The notes under the pieces are model-generated. The model was not told where the DNA came from. It worked only from the letters and a program-made list of their open reading frames with translations, and searched no databases. Below are positions 1 through 8,156 of a stretch of 64,000 nt of DNA, piece by piece (the first letter of the stretch is position 1; the number at the start of each line of letters is the position of its first letter). Position numbers and translations under genes: made by a program. Source of the DNA: Mycolicibacterium xanthum (lineage in GTDB: Bacteria; Actinomycetota; Actinomycetes; Mycobacteriales; Mycobacteriaceae); contig NZ_JAIFZS010000001.1 of assembly GCF_019710635.1 (NCBI RefSeq), positions 124,001 to 188,000 of the forward strand. Reading direction: 5' to 3'.

Positions 1-681
1 GCCGCTGCGGTGGATCTGCACCCGGGCACCGTCCAGCTTGGCTTCGAACAGCGCGGGCCCGCCCAGCCGGTCGAGGGCATCGGCGACGCCGGTCGCGGTC
101 TGCGCGAGCATCGGGCCCACGGGTGTGCCGACCCGCAGGGTGATCCGGTCCAGCGCGGCGGCGCCGCCCGTCATCGCCGCGGCAGCCACCGCAGGCAGGT
201 CGCCGCTGAGCATCGCCGCCCGGCGCACCGCGGGCGCCGACGCGTCGAAGGCCCTGCCGACGGCATCGGCCATCACGCCGACCAGCGCGCCCTGGCGCAG
301 CTCACCGGTGAGCAGCCGGCTGAGGAAGGTCTGCTCCGGTTCGGTCGCCGCGCCGAACAACTCGCCCACCAGCCGGGCCCGGTGCGCCCGCGATCCCTTG
401 CCCGTCGTGGCGCCGATCGCGGTGAACGCGTCGTCCACGCCGAGCACCGTCAGGCCCGGCTGCGCCGCCGGCCGGGGCAGGGCACGCAACGCCGCCCAAC
501 CGACGCCGATCTGACGCTGGGTGAGCTCGCCGGACAACCAGGACACCACGACCGCCACCTCTCGCGGGTCTCCGGCGGCCGCGGCGAGCCGCAGCAGGTC
601 GGCGAGGCGCGCGATCTTGGCCAGCCGCGCCGATGACGCCGCGACCACAGCGGACGCGTCCGCGACCTCTACCAGCAGCAC
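1..681 (-). CDS. ligB: ATP-dependent DNA ligase LigB, N-terminal part (runs off left edge)
   Basis: The 227 codons present begin at a GTG (681-679) giving [10 protein letters not shown], which parallels the start I recall for mycobacterial LigB. They contain the helical N-terminal DNA-binding region and end just after ligase motif [14 protein letters not shown], whose lysine (about residue 215) is the expected adenylation nucleophile. The nucleotidyltransferase remainder and OB fold lie outside the window. Family role: NAD-independent nick sealing that uses ATP, in DNA repair, cytoplasmic; non-essential in M. tuberculosis. The gene follows the molybdopterin oxidoreductase by 37 bases on the same strand, so it may be read from that transcript. 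Only the left truncation limits the call. Confidence 0.93.
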   Translation of the reverse strand, partial: MLLVEVADASAVVAASSARLAKIARLADLLRLAAAAGDPREVAVVVSWLSGELTQRQIGVGWAALRALPRPAAQPGLTVLGVDDAFTAIGATTGKGSRAHRARLVGELFGAATEPEQTFLSRLLTGELRQGALVGVMADAVGRAFDASAPAVRRAAMLSGDLPAVAAAAMTGGAAALDRITLRVGTPVGPMLAQTATGVADALDRLGGPALFEAKLDGARVQIHRSG

Positions 682-718
682 CTCACCAGCCTGGCACGGG
701 GCACCGACAGGGCGGCCG

Positions 719-2272
719 TCACGTCACCGCGAACGTGACCGAGTGCCAGCCGGTGGCGCCGTCGGGTGCAGGATCGGCCCGTTCCTCGGTCTGGGTGTAG
801 CCGCTGTTGTCGGTGGCGCGCACGGTGATGGTGTGCAGCCCGGTGGTCTCGGCGGTCCAGTCCAGGCTCCACAGCCGCCAGGTGTCGTTGGAATGGTGGT
901 CGCCCAATGTGGCCTTCTGCCAACGGCCGTCGCCGCCCGGGCCGTCGATACGCACCTCGACGTCGCGCACGCCGCGGTTCTGGGCCCAGGCCACACCGCC
1001 GAACGTCACCGGGCCGACGGGTACGTCCTGGCCGCTGCGCGGGACGTCGACGCGCGACTCGGTCTTGATCGGGCCCCGCGCCGACCAGCCCAGCCGCGTC
1101 CAGTAGGCCTCGGCCCGGTCGAAGCGGGTCAGCTCGAGGTCGACCACCCATTTGGTGGCCGACACGTAGCCGTAGAGGCCGGGCACGACGAGGCGGGCCG
1201 GATAACCGTGCTCGACGGGCAACGGTTCGCCGTTCATCCCCACCGCCAGCATTGCATCGCCCTCGGTGAGCGCCTCGACGGGGGTGCCCGCGGTCCAGCC
1301 GTCGATCGACATGGACAGCACCATGTCGGCATCGGGCCGCACGCCGGCGTCGGCGAGCAGGTCGCGGACCCGGTAGCCGGTCCACACTGCGTTCGAAATC
1401 AGTTCGCCACCAACGGGATTGGACACACAGGTCAGCGTCACCGCCTGCTCCACCACCTCGAAGCGATCCAGATCCTCCCAACGGTAGGTGATCTCGCGGT
1501 CCACCATTCCGTGGATGCGCAACTCCCACTCCGTCCGGCTGAGCTGCGGGACCACCAACGCGGTGTCGATCCGGTAGAAGTCGGCGTTGGCGGTCACGAA
1601 CGACGGCAGATCAACACCGTTGGGCTGCACCGACTCCGCGATCGGCGGAGCGGCGATGTCGACCTCCGGCAGCGCGAAGCCCCGGCGTTCTCCGGCCACC
1701 GATGACGTCAGCCTGGTGATCACCACGCCGGCCACGCCGCTGGCCACGCCCGCGGCGAGCAGGCCCAGCGTGATCAGGGAGCGGCGCCTGCCACGGTCGG
1801 TGCCGTCACCTGAGTCGGTGGAGTCGCCGGTCGGCTCCGTAGGCTCGTCGAGGCGATCCGGCACCAGCCGGCGCAGCACGGCGACCCCGCACCCGGCGCC
1901 CACGATCGTGGGCACGATGTCGAGCAGCGACGTCTCGGCCCGGGCCAGCACCGCGGCGCAGCCCAGGGCGCCGGCGGCGACGATCATGGCGCTGCCGACC
2001 GGCCTGCGCCGGGTCTCGGCGATTCCCGCGACCGCCGCCAACACCGCGATCACCACCAGCACGAGCAGCGTGAGCACCATTTTGTCGGCCGTGCCGAACA
2101 GCTGGATCGCCCACTCCTTGACCGGTCCGGGCGTCAGATCGATGACCGCGGAGCCGACCGCCGTGCGGACGTCGGCCTGCGGTCCGAACGCCGCGCCGAC
2201 CAGCTGCGCCACCCCGACGGCGACCGCGGCCGCCGCGACGCCCGCCATCGCCCGCATGCCCGTCGAGGTCAT
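719..2272 (-). CDS. Membrane-anchored molybdopterin-dependent oxidoreductase (sulfite oxidase/YedY fold)
   Basis: About 517 residues. The first ~200 hold four hydrophobic segments (for example [19 protein letters not shown] and [19 protein letters not shown]) separated by a charged Asp/Gly/Thr-rich linker. The C-terminal ~300 residues form an oxidoreductase molybdopterin domain with the molybdenum-ligating cysteine in [12 protein letters not shown] (about residue 282) and an Ig-like dimerisation domain at the end. The family reduces or oxidises small substrates such as sulfite or sulfoxides; here the catalytic part is probably exported and tethered to the membrane. Substrate cannot be read from sequence. 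A GTG six bases upstream (2278) is an alternative start. It resembles mycobacterial Rv0218-type proteins. Confidence 0.85.
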   Translation of the reverse strand: MTSTGMRAMAGVAAAAVAVGVAQLVGAAFGPQADVRTAVGSAVIDLTPGPVKEWAIQLFGTADKMVLTLLVLVVIAVLAAVAGIAETRRRPVGSAMIVAAGALGCAAVLARAETSLLDIVPTIVGAGCGVAVLRRLVPDRLDEPTEPTGDSTDSGDGTDRGRRRSLITLGLLAAGVASGVAGVVITRLTSSVAGERRGFALPEVDIAAPPIAESVQPNGVDLPSFVTANADFYRIDTALVVPQLSRTEWELRIHGMVDREITYRWEDLDRFEVVEQAVTLTCVSNPVGGELISNAVWTGYRVRDLLADAGVRPDADMVLSMSIDGWTAGTPVEALTEGDAMLAVGMNGEPLPVEHGYPARLVVPGLYGYVSATKWVVDLELTRFDRAEAYWTRLGWSARGPIKTESRVDVPRSGQDVPVGPVTFGGVAWAQNRGVRDVEVRIDGPGGDGRWQKATLGDHHSNDTWRLWSLDWTAETTGLHTITVRATDNSGYTQTEERADPAPDGATGWHSVTFAVT

Positions 2273-2381
2273 GATCACAAATTACCGCCGGAGTGAACCC
2301 GAAACCCTTACCGAAATATGTCATCGGCTAGGTTGCTTTACAGATCGACCACTCTTTGCAACGTTGTCGGAAGGGAGCCAG

Positions 2382-3149
2382 ATGGAGATCGAGGGCAAGA
2401 AGGCGATAGTCGTCGGCGGAGCGTCCGGGTTCGGGCGCGCGACGGCCGAGGCGCTGGCCAAGCGCGGCGCGAGCGTCGCGGTGCTGGACCGTCCGCAGTC
2501 CAACGGCAAGGAGGTGGCCGATCAGATCGGCGGCACCTTCTACGAGGTCGACGTCACCGACTTCGACGGCACCGAGGCCGTGCTCAACAAGGTGGTCGAG
2601 GACCTGGGCGGTCTGCACATCGCCGTGACCACCGCCGGCGGCGGCATCGCAGAGCGCACCGTGAAGAAGGACGGCCCGCACAGCCTGGAGTCCTTCCGCA
2701 AGAGCATCGATCTCAACCTGATCGGGACGTTCAACATCAGCCGGCTGGCCGCCTGGCACATGTCCAAGAACGAGCCCGTCGACGACGACGCCGAGGAACG
2801 CGGTGTCATTATCAACACCGCCTCGATCGCGGCGTTCGAGGGCCAGATCGGGCAGGTGGCCTACACCGCATCCAAGGCCGCGATCGCCGGCATGTGCCTG
2901 ACGATGGCGCGTGACCTGGGCAGCCTGGGCATCCGGACCCTGGCGATCGCCCCGAGCCTGTTCGCCACCGGCCTGACGCAGGGCATCCCCGACGAGTACG
3001 CCGCCGTGCTCACCAAGGACGCCGCGTTTCCCAAGCGGCTCGGCAAGCCCGAGGAGTACGCCAAGCTCGCGGTGGCGATCGTGGAGAACCCGATGCTCAA
3101 CGGGCAGTGCCTGCGGCTGGACGCCGGCCAGCGTTTCGCCCCCAAGTAG
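2382..3149 (+). CDS. Short-chain dehydrogenase, HSD10-like 3-hydroxyacyl-CoA dehydrogenase
   Basis: A 255-residue classical SDR starting at the ATG after AAGGGAG. The Rossmann glycine motif is GGASGFGRATAEAL near the N-terminus and the catalytic Ser-Tyr-Lys set is visible in INTASIAAF and YTASKAAI. The C-terminus NGQCLRLDAGQRF and the overall pattern resemble type II 3-hydroxyacyl-CoA dehydrogenases (17-beta-HSD10 family), so an NAD-dependent role in fatty-acid or sterol beta-oxidation is likely, though specificity is inferred. It is divergent from the molybdopterin oxidoreductase. A strong inverted repeat follows the stop codon directly, before a phosphotransferase gene on the same strand. 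Confidence 0.85.
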   Translation: MEIEGKKAIVVGGASGFGRATAEALAKRGASVAVLDRPQSNGKEVADQIGGTFYEVDVTDFDGTEAVLNKVVEDLGGLHIAVTTAGGGIAERTVKKDGPHSLESFRKSIDLNLIGTFNISRLAAWHMSKNEPVDDDAEERGVIINTASIAAFEGQIGQVAYTASKAAIAGMCLTMARDLGSLGIRTLAIAPSLFATGLTQGIPDEYAAVLTKDAAFPKRLGKPEEYAKLAVAIVENPMLNGQCLRLDAGQRFAPK

Positions 3150-3152
3150 CCG

Positions 3153-3205
3153 GTGATTCGGATGTAGTTGGTCATCCTCAGCGTGACCAACTACACCGAA
3201 ATCAC
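3153..3205. terminator. Near-perfect 22-base inverted repeat (terminator or operator)
   Basis: Arms 3153-3174 and 3184-3205 pair almost completely (one-base bulges near the base; the core TGTAGTTGGTCA pairs with TGACCAACTACA) around a nine-base loop. It starts four bases after the SDR stop and ends 15 bases before the next start codon. No U-tract follows, as is common for mycobacterial intrinsic terminators; a regulator-binding role is an alternative. Confidence 0.65.
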
Positions 3206-3220
3206 TGGCAGGATGGCCGC

Positions 3221-4273
3221 ATGCTAGTCGACGTGATGCTCAGCGACGCCGACCGGGACGCAGTGCAGGGCTGGGTCCGGCGCACCGGCATCGGGTCGAC
3301 GGTGACCGACGTGCAACCCCTGACCGGCGGGACGCAGAACATCGTCGTGCGGCTGTGTGTCGACGGCCGCCCGATGGTGCTGCGCCGCCCGCCCGAGCAT
3401 CCCCGGCCGACCAGCGACAACACGATGCGCCGAGAGATCGCGGTGCTGCAGACGCTGGCCGGCACCGACGTGCCGCACCCCGAGCTGATCGCCGGATGTG
3501 CGGACCTCGACGTGCTCGGGGTGGTGTTCTACCTGATGCAGGCCGTCGACGGGTTCAACCCCGGCAACGAGATCGACGAGGCCTATGTGGCAGACGCCGG
3601 CATGCGCCACCGCGTCGGGTTGTCGTATGCCGCCAGCCTGGCCCGGCTGGGGTGGGTGCCCTGGCGGGGCAGCGCGCTGGCCGACCTGAAACGGCCGGGA
3701 TCCTTTCTGGCGCGCCAGGTTCCGCAGTTCATGCGGCTTCTGGAGAGCTATCGGCATGAGCACTATGCTCCGGAGTCCTTCCCGTCGGTGCGGCCGTTGG
3801 CCGAGTGGCTGGAATCCCAGCGGCCGCCCGACGGCGAACCCGGCATCATGCACGGCGACGCGCACCTGAACAACGTGCTGCTGCGCCGGGACGTCCCGGA
3901 GCTGGCCGCGTTCATCGACTGGGAGATGTGCACCGTCGGCGACCCGCTGCTGGACCTCGGCTGGATTCTGATCTGCTGGCCGGACGGGCCCAACCCGATC
4001 AACGCGGGCGCGGAGCTGGCCGCGCTGGGTGGGCTGGCCACCCGCGCCGAGCTGCTCGAGGCCTACCGCGATGCCGGGGGACGGCCGACCGACCGGCTGT
4101 ACTGGTACCTGGCGATGGCCTGCTTCAAGCTCGCGATCGTCATCGAGGGCACCTGGTCGCGTTTCCTGGCCGGGCAGGCCTCCTCGGAGGCGGGGGAGCG
4201 GCTGCACGCGTCGGCGTTGAACCTCGTCGAACTGGGCTCCCGGGTGACCCGCGGTGACAACCCGTTCATGTGA
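3221..4273 (+). CDS. Phosphotransferase family protein (aminoglycoside-phosphotransferase/ACAD10-like kinase fold)
   Basis: A 350-residue APH-type kinase-fold protein. The N-terminal lobe has TGGTQNIVVRL and a lysine/arginine strand MVLRRPPEH. The catalytic loop is GIMHGDAHLNNVLL (HGD-x4-N) and the metal-binding segment is FIDWEMCTVGDPLLDLGW. In mycobacteria such proteins usually sit with acyl-CoA dehydrogenases and SDRs, and human ACAD10/11 carry the same domain as the 4-hydroxyacyl-CoA kinase; a lipid-degradation role is more likely than antibiotic resistance, but this is inference. It follows the HSD10-like SDR and converges with the TauE gene 15 bases away. An in-frame ATG at 3236 is an alternative start. 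Confidence 0.85.
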   Translation: MLVDVMLSDADRDAVQGWVRRTGIGSTVTDVQPLTGGTQNIVVRLCVDGRPMVLRRPPEHPRPTSDNTMRREIAVLQTLAGTDVPHPELIAGCADLDVLGVVFYLMQAVDGFNPGNEIDEAYVADAGMRHRVGLSYAASLARLGWVPWRGSALADLKRPGSFLARQVPQFMRLLESYRHEHYAPESFPSVRPLAEWLESQRPPDGEPGIMHGDAHLNNVLLRRDVPELAAFIDWEMCTVGDPLLDLGWILICWPDGPNPINAGAELAALGGLATRAELLEAYRDAGGRPTDRLYWYLAMACFKLAIVIEGTWSRFLAGQASSEAGERLHASALNLVELGSRVTRGDNPFM

Positions 4274-4288
4274 CCGCCGTCGGTCGGA

Positions 4289-5077
4289 TCAGCGATACGC
4301 GTCGGCGCCCAGCTTGACCGCAAGTGCCAGGCCGGCGACGCCGATCGCCAGCCGCAGCGGACGCGCGGGTGCGTGCCGGACCACCACGGGCCCCAGTCGG
4401 GCGCCGAGCAGACAGCCCGCGCCCAGCACGGCGGCCGCCGGCCACTGCACCGGCGCGACGATCGCGAAGATCACCGCCGCCACACCGTTGGCGGCCCCGA
4501 GGATGACGTTCTTTCCCGCGTTGGCGTGCGCGAGCGTCGCGCCCCCGGCCCGCAGCAGCAGCGCGAGCAGCAGTACACCGGCCGCGGCGCCGAAATAGCC
4601 GCCATAGACACAGATCGCGAAGATGGCTGCGCCCTCGAGGACCAGCCGGGTGGTGTGGCGGCGATGGCTGGCCACCCGCGCCGCGCGGGCCGGGCGGGTG
4701 GGCAGCAGGATGGCCAACGAGGCGAACCCGAGCAGCAGCGGCACGATCTTCTCGAAGCCCTCCGCCGGTGTGGACAACAGCAGCACCGCGCCGAGGATGC
4801 CGCCCAGCACGGCGAACGGCAGGATCCGCCGCAGCCAGGCGCCCTGTCCGGCCAACTCGGGCCGGGATCCCCACACCGAGCCGATGCCGTTGAAGACCAG
4901 CGCCACGGTGTTGGTGACGTTGGCGGTCACCGGTGGCAGCCCGACCACCAGCAGGGCGGGGTAGGTGGCCACCGAGGCCAGCCCGGCAATGCTGCCGGTC
5001 AGCCCGCCGAGCACGCCCGCCGCGAACAGCAGCGCCACGTGCGACCAACCCACCGGCACATTGTGCCAACGGGTCAT
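4289..5077 (-). CDS. TauE/SafE family sulfite/organic anion permease
   Basis: A 262-residue, very hydrophobic protein with about eight membrane segments. Diagnostic pieces are the N-terminal GVLGGLTGSIAGLASV and TNTVALVFNGIGSVWGSRPEL, and the related second-half repeat GAAIFAICVYGGYFGAAAGV and GKNVILGAANGVAAVIFAI, the two halves giving the internal duplication typical of TauE/SafE. The family exports sulfite, sulfoacetate or similar anions across the cytoplasmic membrane; the substrate here is unknown. It is transcribed towards the phosphotransferase gene and away from the leuA-type leader. No obvious partner sulfur genes are adjacent. Confidence 0.88.
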   Translation of the reverse strand: MTRWHNVPVGWSHVALLFAAGVLGGLTGSIAGLASVATYPALLVVGLPPVTANVTNTVALVFNGIGSVWGSRPELAGQGAWLRRILPFAVLGGILGAVLLLSTPAEGFEKIVPLLLGFASLAILLPTRPARAARVASHRRHTTRLVLEGAAIFAICVYGGYFGAAAGVLLLALLLRAGGATLAHANAGKNVILGAANGVAAVIFAIVAPVQWPAAAVLGAGCLLGARLGPVVVRHAPARPLRLAIGVAGLALAVKLGADAYR

Positions 5078-5104
5078 CGCCGGCCCGGTGACCGCGATAT
5101 GTGT

Positions 5105-5134
5105 TTGCGCTCATCGAGCGACCGGGTCTAGAGT
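5105..5134 (+). promoter_or_regulatory. Putative SigA-type promoter of the leader/LeuA-domain transcript
   Basis: TTGCGC (5105-5110) and TAGAGT (5129-5134) are separated by 18 bases. The predicted start lies about seven bases downstream, at or next to the GTG of the leader peptide at 5142, so the leader mRNA would be leaderless, as is frequent in mycobacteria. Predicted by eye only. Confidence 0.5.
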
Positions 5135-5141
5135 CGCCCTC

Positions 5142-5183
5142 GTGCCGAGGCGATTCGTAGTAGCAGCCCGCAGCGGGGTCTGA
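5142..5183 (+). CDS. Leader peptide (13 aa) upstream of the LeuA-domain gene
   Basis: GTG-started ORF encoding MPRRFVVAARSGV, ending at TGA 5181-5183, 72 bases before the LeuA-domain gene. Its 3' half lies inside the left arm of the stem-loop at 5157-5216. Position at the predicted transcription start, the short length, and coupling to a long hairpin are the features of an attenuation leader peptide. Leucine codons are absent; the peptide has three valine and three arginine codons, so which amino acid is sensed is unclear. Confidence 0.5.
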   Translation: MPRRFVVAARSGV

Positions 5184-5216
5184 TCCTGACCGACCCCTCG
5201 CTGTGGGTCGTCGCTA
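5157..5216 (+). promoter_or_regulatory. Attenuator-like stem-loop in the LeuA-domain leader
   Basis: The left arm (5157-5180, GTAGTAGCAGCCCGCAGCGG...) pairs with the right arm (5188-5216, ending GTGGGTCGTCGCTAC) with a two-base bulge. The leader-peptide stop codon lies in the loop side. About 40 bases of pyrimidine-rich sequence follow before the LeuA-domain ATG. Conserved RNA leaders upstream of actinobacterial leuA have been described; that this is one of them is inference. Confidence 0.5.
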
Positions 5217-5255
5217 CTCGTCGGTCGCTTCCTCGAAGTTCTGAAGGCCCGGCAC

Positions 5256-5753
5256 ATGAACCCCTCTTTCGCCTCCCCCCACGGCGCGTCGCTGATGCCG
5301 TTCGCCGCCCATGTGGACGCCCCGATGCCGCGCGCACTGCGCGAGCACGCCGACACCAAGTCGTTCGAGGAGTTCGTCGACGAGTTCGCCACCGCGGGGC
5401 CGTTGCGGCTGGGCCACTGGTCGTGCACCGACTCCGAGCGTCCGTCCGGCCGGCTGGGCCCGCAGGCCCGTAACTACCAGGCGACGCTGGCGCTCGGCGA
5501 CACCATCAGCACATCGAATGCGGCGGCGTGTGGCCCGGTCGCCGCGCTGACCGCGATGCTCCATGACCGTGGGATCGCCGTCGAGATGACCGCCTTTCAC
5601 CAGCTGCCGGCCGGCGAGCACACCGCCACCTTCGTCCGCGGCTGCGCCGGCACCAACACCGAGTGGGCGATGGGGTGGTCCGACGACCCGACCCATTCGG
5701 CGCTGCGGGCCGTGATCGCCTGCGCCAACCGGCTGCTCGCGCCGCCGAACTGA
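5256..5753 (+). CDS. Stand-alone LeuA allosteric (dimerisation) domain protein
   Basis: A 165-residue protein resembling only the C-terminal regulatory domain of alpha-isopropylmalate synthase: STSNAAACGPVAALTAML matches the GNGP-AAF segment, and the closing SALRAVIACANRLL matches the SLRAVVSAVNR end of LeuA. There is no TIM-barrel catalytic domain, so it cannot make isopropylmalate. The family binds leucine or acts as a dimerisation module in full-length enzymes; a free-standing copy could sense branched-chain amino acids or pair with the genuine LeuA, but this is unproven. It sits behind an attenuator-like leader and its last codons overlap a 25-base tandem repeat. It converges with the P450 gene. 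Confidence 0.7.
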   Translation: MNPSFASPHGASLMPFAAHVDAPMPRALREHADTKSFEEFVDEFATAGPLRLGHWSCTDSERPSGRLGPQARNYQATLALGDTISTSNAAACGPVAALTAMLHDRGIAVEMTAFHQLPAGEHTATFVRGCAGTNTEWAMGWSDDPTHSALRAVIACANRLLAPPN

Positions 5754-5815
5754 TACTGGCCTGGCGCCGCCGAACTCGCACTGGCCTGGCGCCGCCGAAC
5801 TGGCATTCCGGCAGG
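5741..5815. repeat. Three tandem 25-bp repeats
   Basis: Units at 5741-5765, 5766-5790 and 5791-5815 all begin GCCGCCGAACT; the first two end in CTGGCCTGGC. The first unit overlaps the last four codons and stop of the LeuA-domain gene, and the third forms the left arm of the following hairpin. Confidence 0.8.
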
Positions 5816-5855
5816 GAAGTGCGAGAACTTCCCGGCCGGAATGCCAGTTCGGCGG
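5792..5855. terminator. 29-bp stem-loop between convergent genes; copy A of a dispersed element
   Basis: Arms 5792-5820 and 5827-5855 pair over 29 bases with one mismatch, leaving a six-base loop. It separates the convergent LeuA-domain and P450 genes, so bidirectional termination is plausible. The core (GGCATTCCGGCAG / CCGGAATGCCAGTTCGGC) recurs in related form at 23541-23605 and 56382-56445. Confidence 0.75.
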
Positions 5856-5864
5856 AACGGGGGA

Positions 5865-7346
5865 TCAGCGCAGCGGGCGGAGCATGATCGGCATGCCGTC
5901 CAGCGGCACGGGCATCCCGCCGTAGTCGTAGCGCGGTGTGTAGCCCGGCCGCGGCAGTTCCAGCCGGTAGTTGCGCAGCAGCCGGTGCATCACGGTCTTG
6001 ATCTCCAGCTGACCGAACACCATGCCGATGCATTTGTGCGCGCCGCCGCCGAACGGGGCGAAAGCGTAGCGGTGCCCCTTGTGTTCGTTGCGCGGCTCGG
6101 CGAAGCGCTCGGGGTCGAACTTGTCCGGATCGGTCCACAGCTCGGGCAACCGGTGGTTGATCGACGGCCAGGTCACCACGTTGGTGCCCGCCGGGATGTA
6201 GTAACCCAGCAGGTCGGTGTCGCGGATGGCCTGGCGGAAGTTGAACGGTAGCGGCGTCTGCATTCGCAGCGACTCGTTGACCACCAGGTCGTAGGTCTCC
6301 AGCTTGTCCAGCGCCTCGATGTCCAGCGGGGCGTCGCCGATGCGCTCGGACTCCTCGCGCAGCCGGTCCTGCCATTCGGGGTTCGCCGCCAGGTGGTAGG
6401 CCATCGTCGTCATCGTCGAGGTCGACGTGTCGTGGGCGGCCATCATCAGGAAGATCATGTGGCTGACGATCTGGTCGTCGGTGAAGCTCTGGCCGTCCTC
6501 GTCGGCGGTGTGGCACAGCACGCTGAACATGTCGGTGCTCTCCGAGCGGCGCTTCTCGCCGATCCGGCTGGAGAAGTAGTCCTCGAGCGTCTTGCGCGCC
6601 TTGATGCCGCGCCACCAGGTCAGTGGCGGCACCGGCTTGCGGACGATCGCGTTGCCGGCGCGGGTGGTCGTGGTGAACGCGTGGTTGATCGTGGTGACCA
6701 GTTCGCGGTCGGTGCCCGCCGGGTGCCCCATGAACACCTCGGAGGCGATGTCGAGGGTGAGTTCCTTGATGGCGGGGTGGAACAGGAACCGCGGGTCGTC
6801 GGCGACCCAGTCGTGGGCCAGCACGCGGGTGGCGACCGAGTCGATGTGGGAGACGTAGCCGGCCAGTCGGCCGCGGGTGAAGGCCTCCTGCATGATCCGC
6901 CGGTGGAACAGGTGCTCGTCGAAGTCCAGCAGCATCAGGCCGCCCTCGAAGAACGGTCCGATCACCGGGTCCCAGGCGCGCTGGGAGAAGTCCTTGTTGC
7001 GGTTGGAGAACACCGCCTGGGTGGCGTCGGGACCCAGCGCCATCACCGACGACAGCGCCGGCGACTCGGCGAAGTACACCGGTCCGTGCTTGCGGTAGAG
7101 CTCGAGGACGAAGTCCGGGCCGCCGCGGAAGATCTCGATCATGTGGCCGATGATCGGCAGCCCGGCGTCGCCCCGGACGGCCTTCAGGTCGCTGCCGGCG
7201 GGCGGCTCGGCGAGCACGAACTGATCCCATTCCCGTTCCTTGAGGCGTTTCTCCACCGCGCCCATCCCCGGAATCGTCACCGGTGTCGGCTTGAGGTGCC
7301 GTTTGGCCTGGTCAAGCCAGTAGTCAGTAGTGCTGATCGTCGCCAT
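5865..7346 (-). CDS. cyp136: Cytochrome P450, CYP136-type
   Basis: A 493-residue P450. The haem-binding loop is FAPFGGGAHKCIG (cysteine about residue 439), the K-helix ExxR is NESLRM, and the I-helix is MMAAHDTSTS, a form also seen in CYP51-like enzymes. The start was set at ATG 7346, which is preceded by CAGGAG seven bases upstream, rather than at an ORF start 24 codons earlier. Divergence from a TetR gene followed by an SDR matches M. tuberculosis Rv3059 (cyp136)-Rv3058c-Rv3057c, which is the main reason for the symbol. Substrate is unknown; a lipid or sterol-like compound is a guess. The shared spacer contains a perfect operator-like palindrome. Confidence 0.88.
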   Translation of the reverse strand: MATISTTDYWLDQAKRHLKPTPVTIPGMGAVEKRLKEREWDQFVLAEPPAGSDLKAVRGDAGLPIIGHMIEIFRGGPDFVLELYRKHGPVYFAESPALSSVMALGPDATQAVFSNRNKDFSQRAWDPVIGPFFEGGLMLLDFDEHLFHRRIMQEAFTRGRLAGYVSHIDSVATRVLAHDWVADDPRFLFHPAIKELTLDIASEVFMGHPAGTDRELVTTINHAFTTTTRAGNAIVRKPVPPLTWWRGIKARKTLEDYFSSRIGEKRRSESTDMFSVLCHTADEDGQSFTDDQIVSHMIFLMMAAHDTSTSTMTTMAYHLAANPEWQDRLREESERIGDAPLDIEALDKLETYDLVVNESLRMQTPLPFNFRQAIRDTDLLGYYIPAGTNVVTWPSINHRLPELWTDPDKFDPERFAEPRNEHKGHRYAFAPFGGGAHKCIGMVFGQLEIKTVMHRLLRNYRLELPRPGYTPRYDYGGMPVPLDGMPIMLRPLR

Positions 7347-7406
7347 CGAACGCTCCTGAGAGGACAAGCTGTGGTGGATGTCACCCGGCAACCATCCTTG
7401 CGGGGC

Positions 7407-7426
7407 AACTTGACGCATGTCAAGTT
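7407..7426. promoter_or_regulatory. Operator between cyp136 and its TetR gene
   Basis: Perfect 8-bp inverted repeat AACTTGAC-GCAT-GTCAAGTT in the 116-base divergent spacer. Size, symmetry and position fit a TetR-family operator controlling both genes; the regulator is presumably the product of 7463-8089. Confidence 0.75.
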
Positions 7427-7462
7427 TGGAGGGAGGCGAGTCCTGGTGCGATGGTCTAGGCC

Positions 7463-8089
7463 ATGACTGCCGAACTCAACGAAACCCGTCGCAGCCGCGG
7501 TGACCGGCAGCGGGAGGCGATCGTCACGGCGGTTCGTGAGCTGCTCGAGGAGTGCTCGTTCGCCGAGATGTCGGTGAGCACCATCAGCGAGCGTGCCGGG
7601 GTCGCGCGGTCGGGCTTCTACTTCTACTTCGAGTCGAAGTACGCCGTGCTCGCGGTCATCGTCGGCGAGATGATGGCCGAACTCGACAAGCTCACCCACG
7701 ACTTCGCCCCACGGGAGGCGGGGGAGTCACCGCTGGAGTTCGCCAGGCGGATGGTCGGGTACGCGGCAGCGCTGTTCGCGTCCAACGATCCGGTCATGGC
7801 CGCGTGCAACCTGGCCCGCACCAGCGACACGCAGATCCGCGAGATCATGGACGACTTCCAGGACACCGTGATCGACAAGATCGTCGGGCTGGTCGAGCAG
7901 GATGCCGGCGCCCGGCCGGTCACCGATGATCTCCGTTCGCTGGTGCGCACGCTGACCGCGATCACCTCGATGACGCTGGCGCACGACAGTGCCTTCGTGG
8001 GACGCGGCCAGGACCCCGCGACCGCGATCGAGGTCGTCGAACAGCTGTGGGTGCACGGGTTATGGCGGGGCGGCGACCCGGCGGCGTGA
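7463..8089 (+). CDS. TetR/AcrR family transcriptional regulator (Rv3058c-type)
   Basis: A 208-residue protein with an N-terminal TetR helix-turn-helix (REAIVTAVRELLEE, STISERAGVARSGFYFYFES) and a helical ligand-binding C-terminal part. It is divergent from the CYP136 gene, sharing a spacer with a perfect 20-base palindrome, so auto-regulation and repression of the P450 are likely. The SDR gene downstream begins 67 bases after its stop. Ligand unknown. Confidence 0.9.
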   Translation: MTAELNETRRSRGDRQREAIVTAVRELLEECSFAEMSVSTISERAGVARSGFYFYFESKYAVLAVIVGEMMAELDKLTHDFAPREAGESPLEFARRMVGYAAALFASNDPVMAACNLARTSDTQIREIMDDFQDTVIDKIVGLVEQDAGARPVTDDLRSLVRTLTAITSMTLAHDSAFVGRGQDPATAIEVVEQLWVHGLWRGGDPAA

Positions 8090-8156
8090 TCCCGCTCGAC
8101 CGCCCACCGGGCGAGCCGTGCCTGACGGTGCGGGGGCGCCGGTAGGGTCGGCTCCC

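Noticed and set aside
3221..4273. Aminoglycoside resistance gene
   Set aside because: It has the APH fold but its context beside an HSD10-like SDR and its sequence style fit the lipid-linked phosphotransferase family better.
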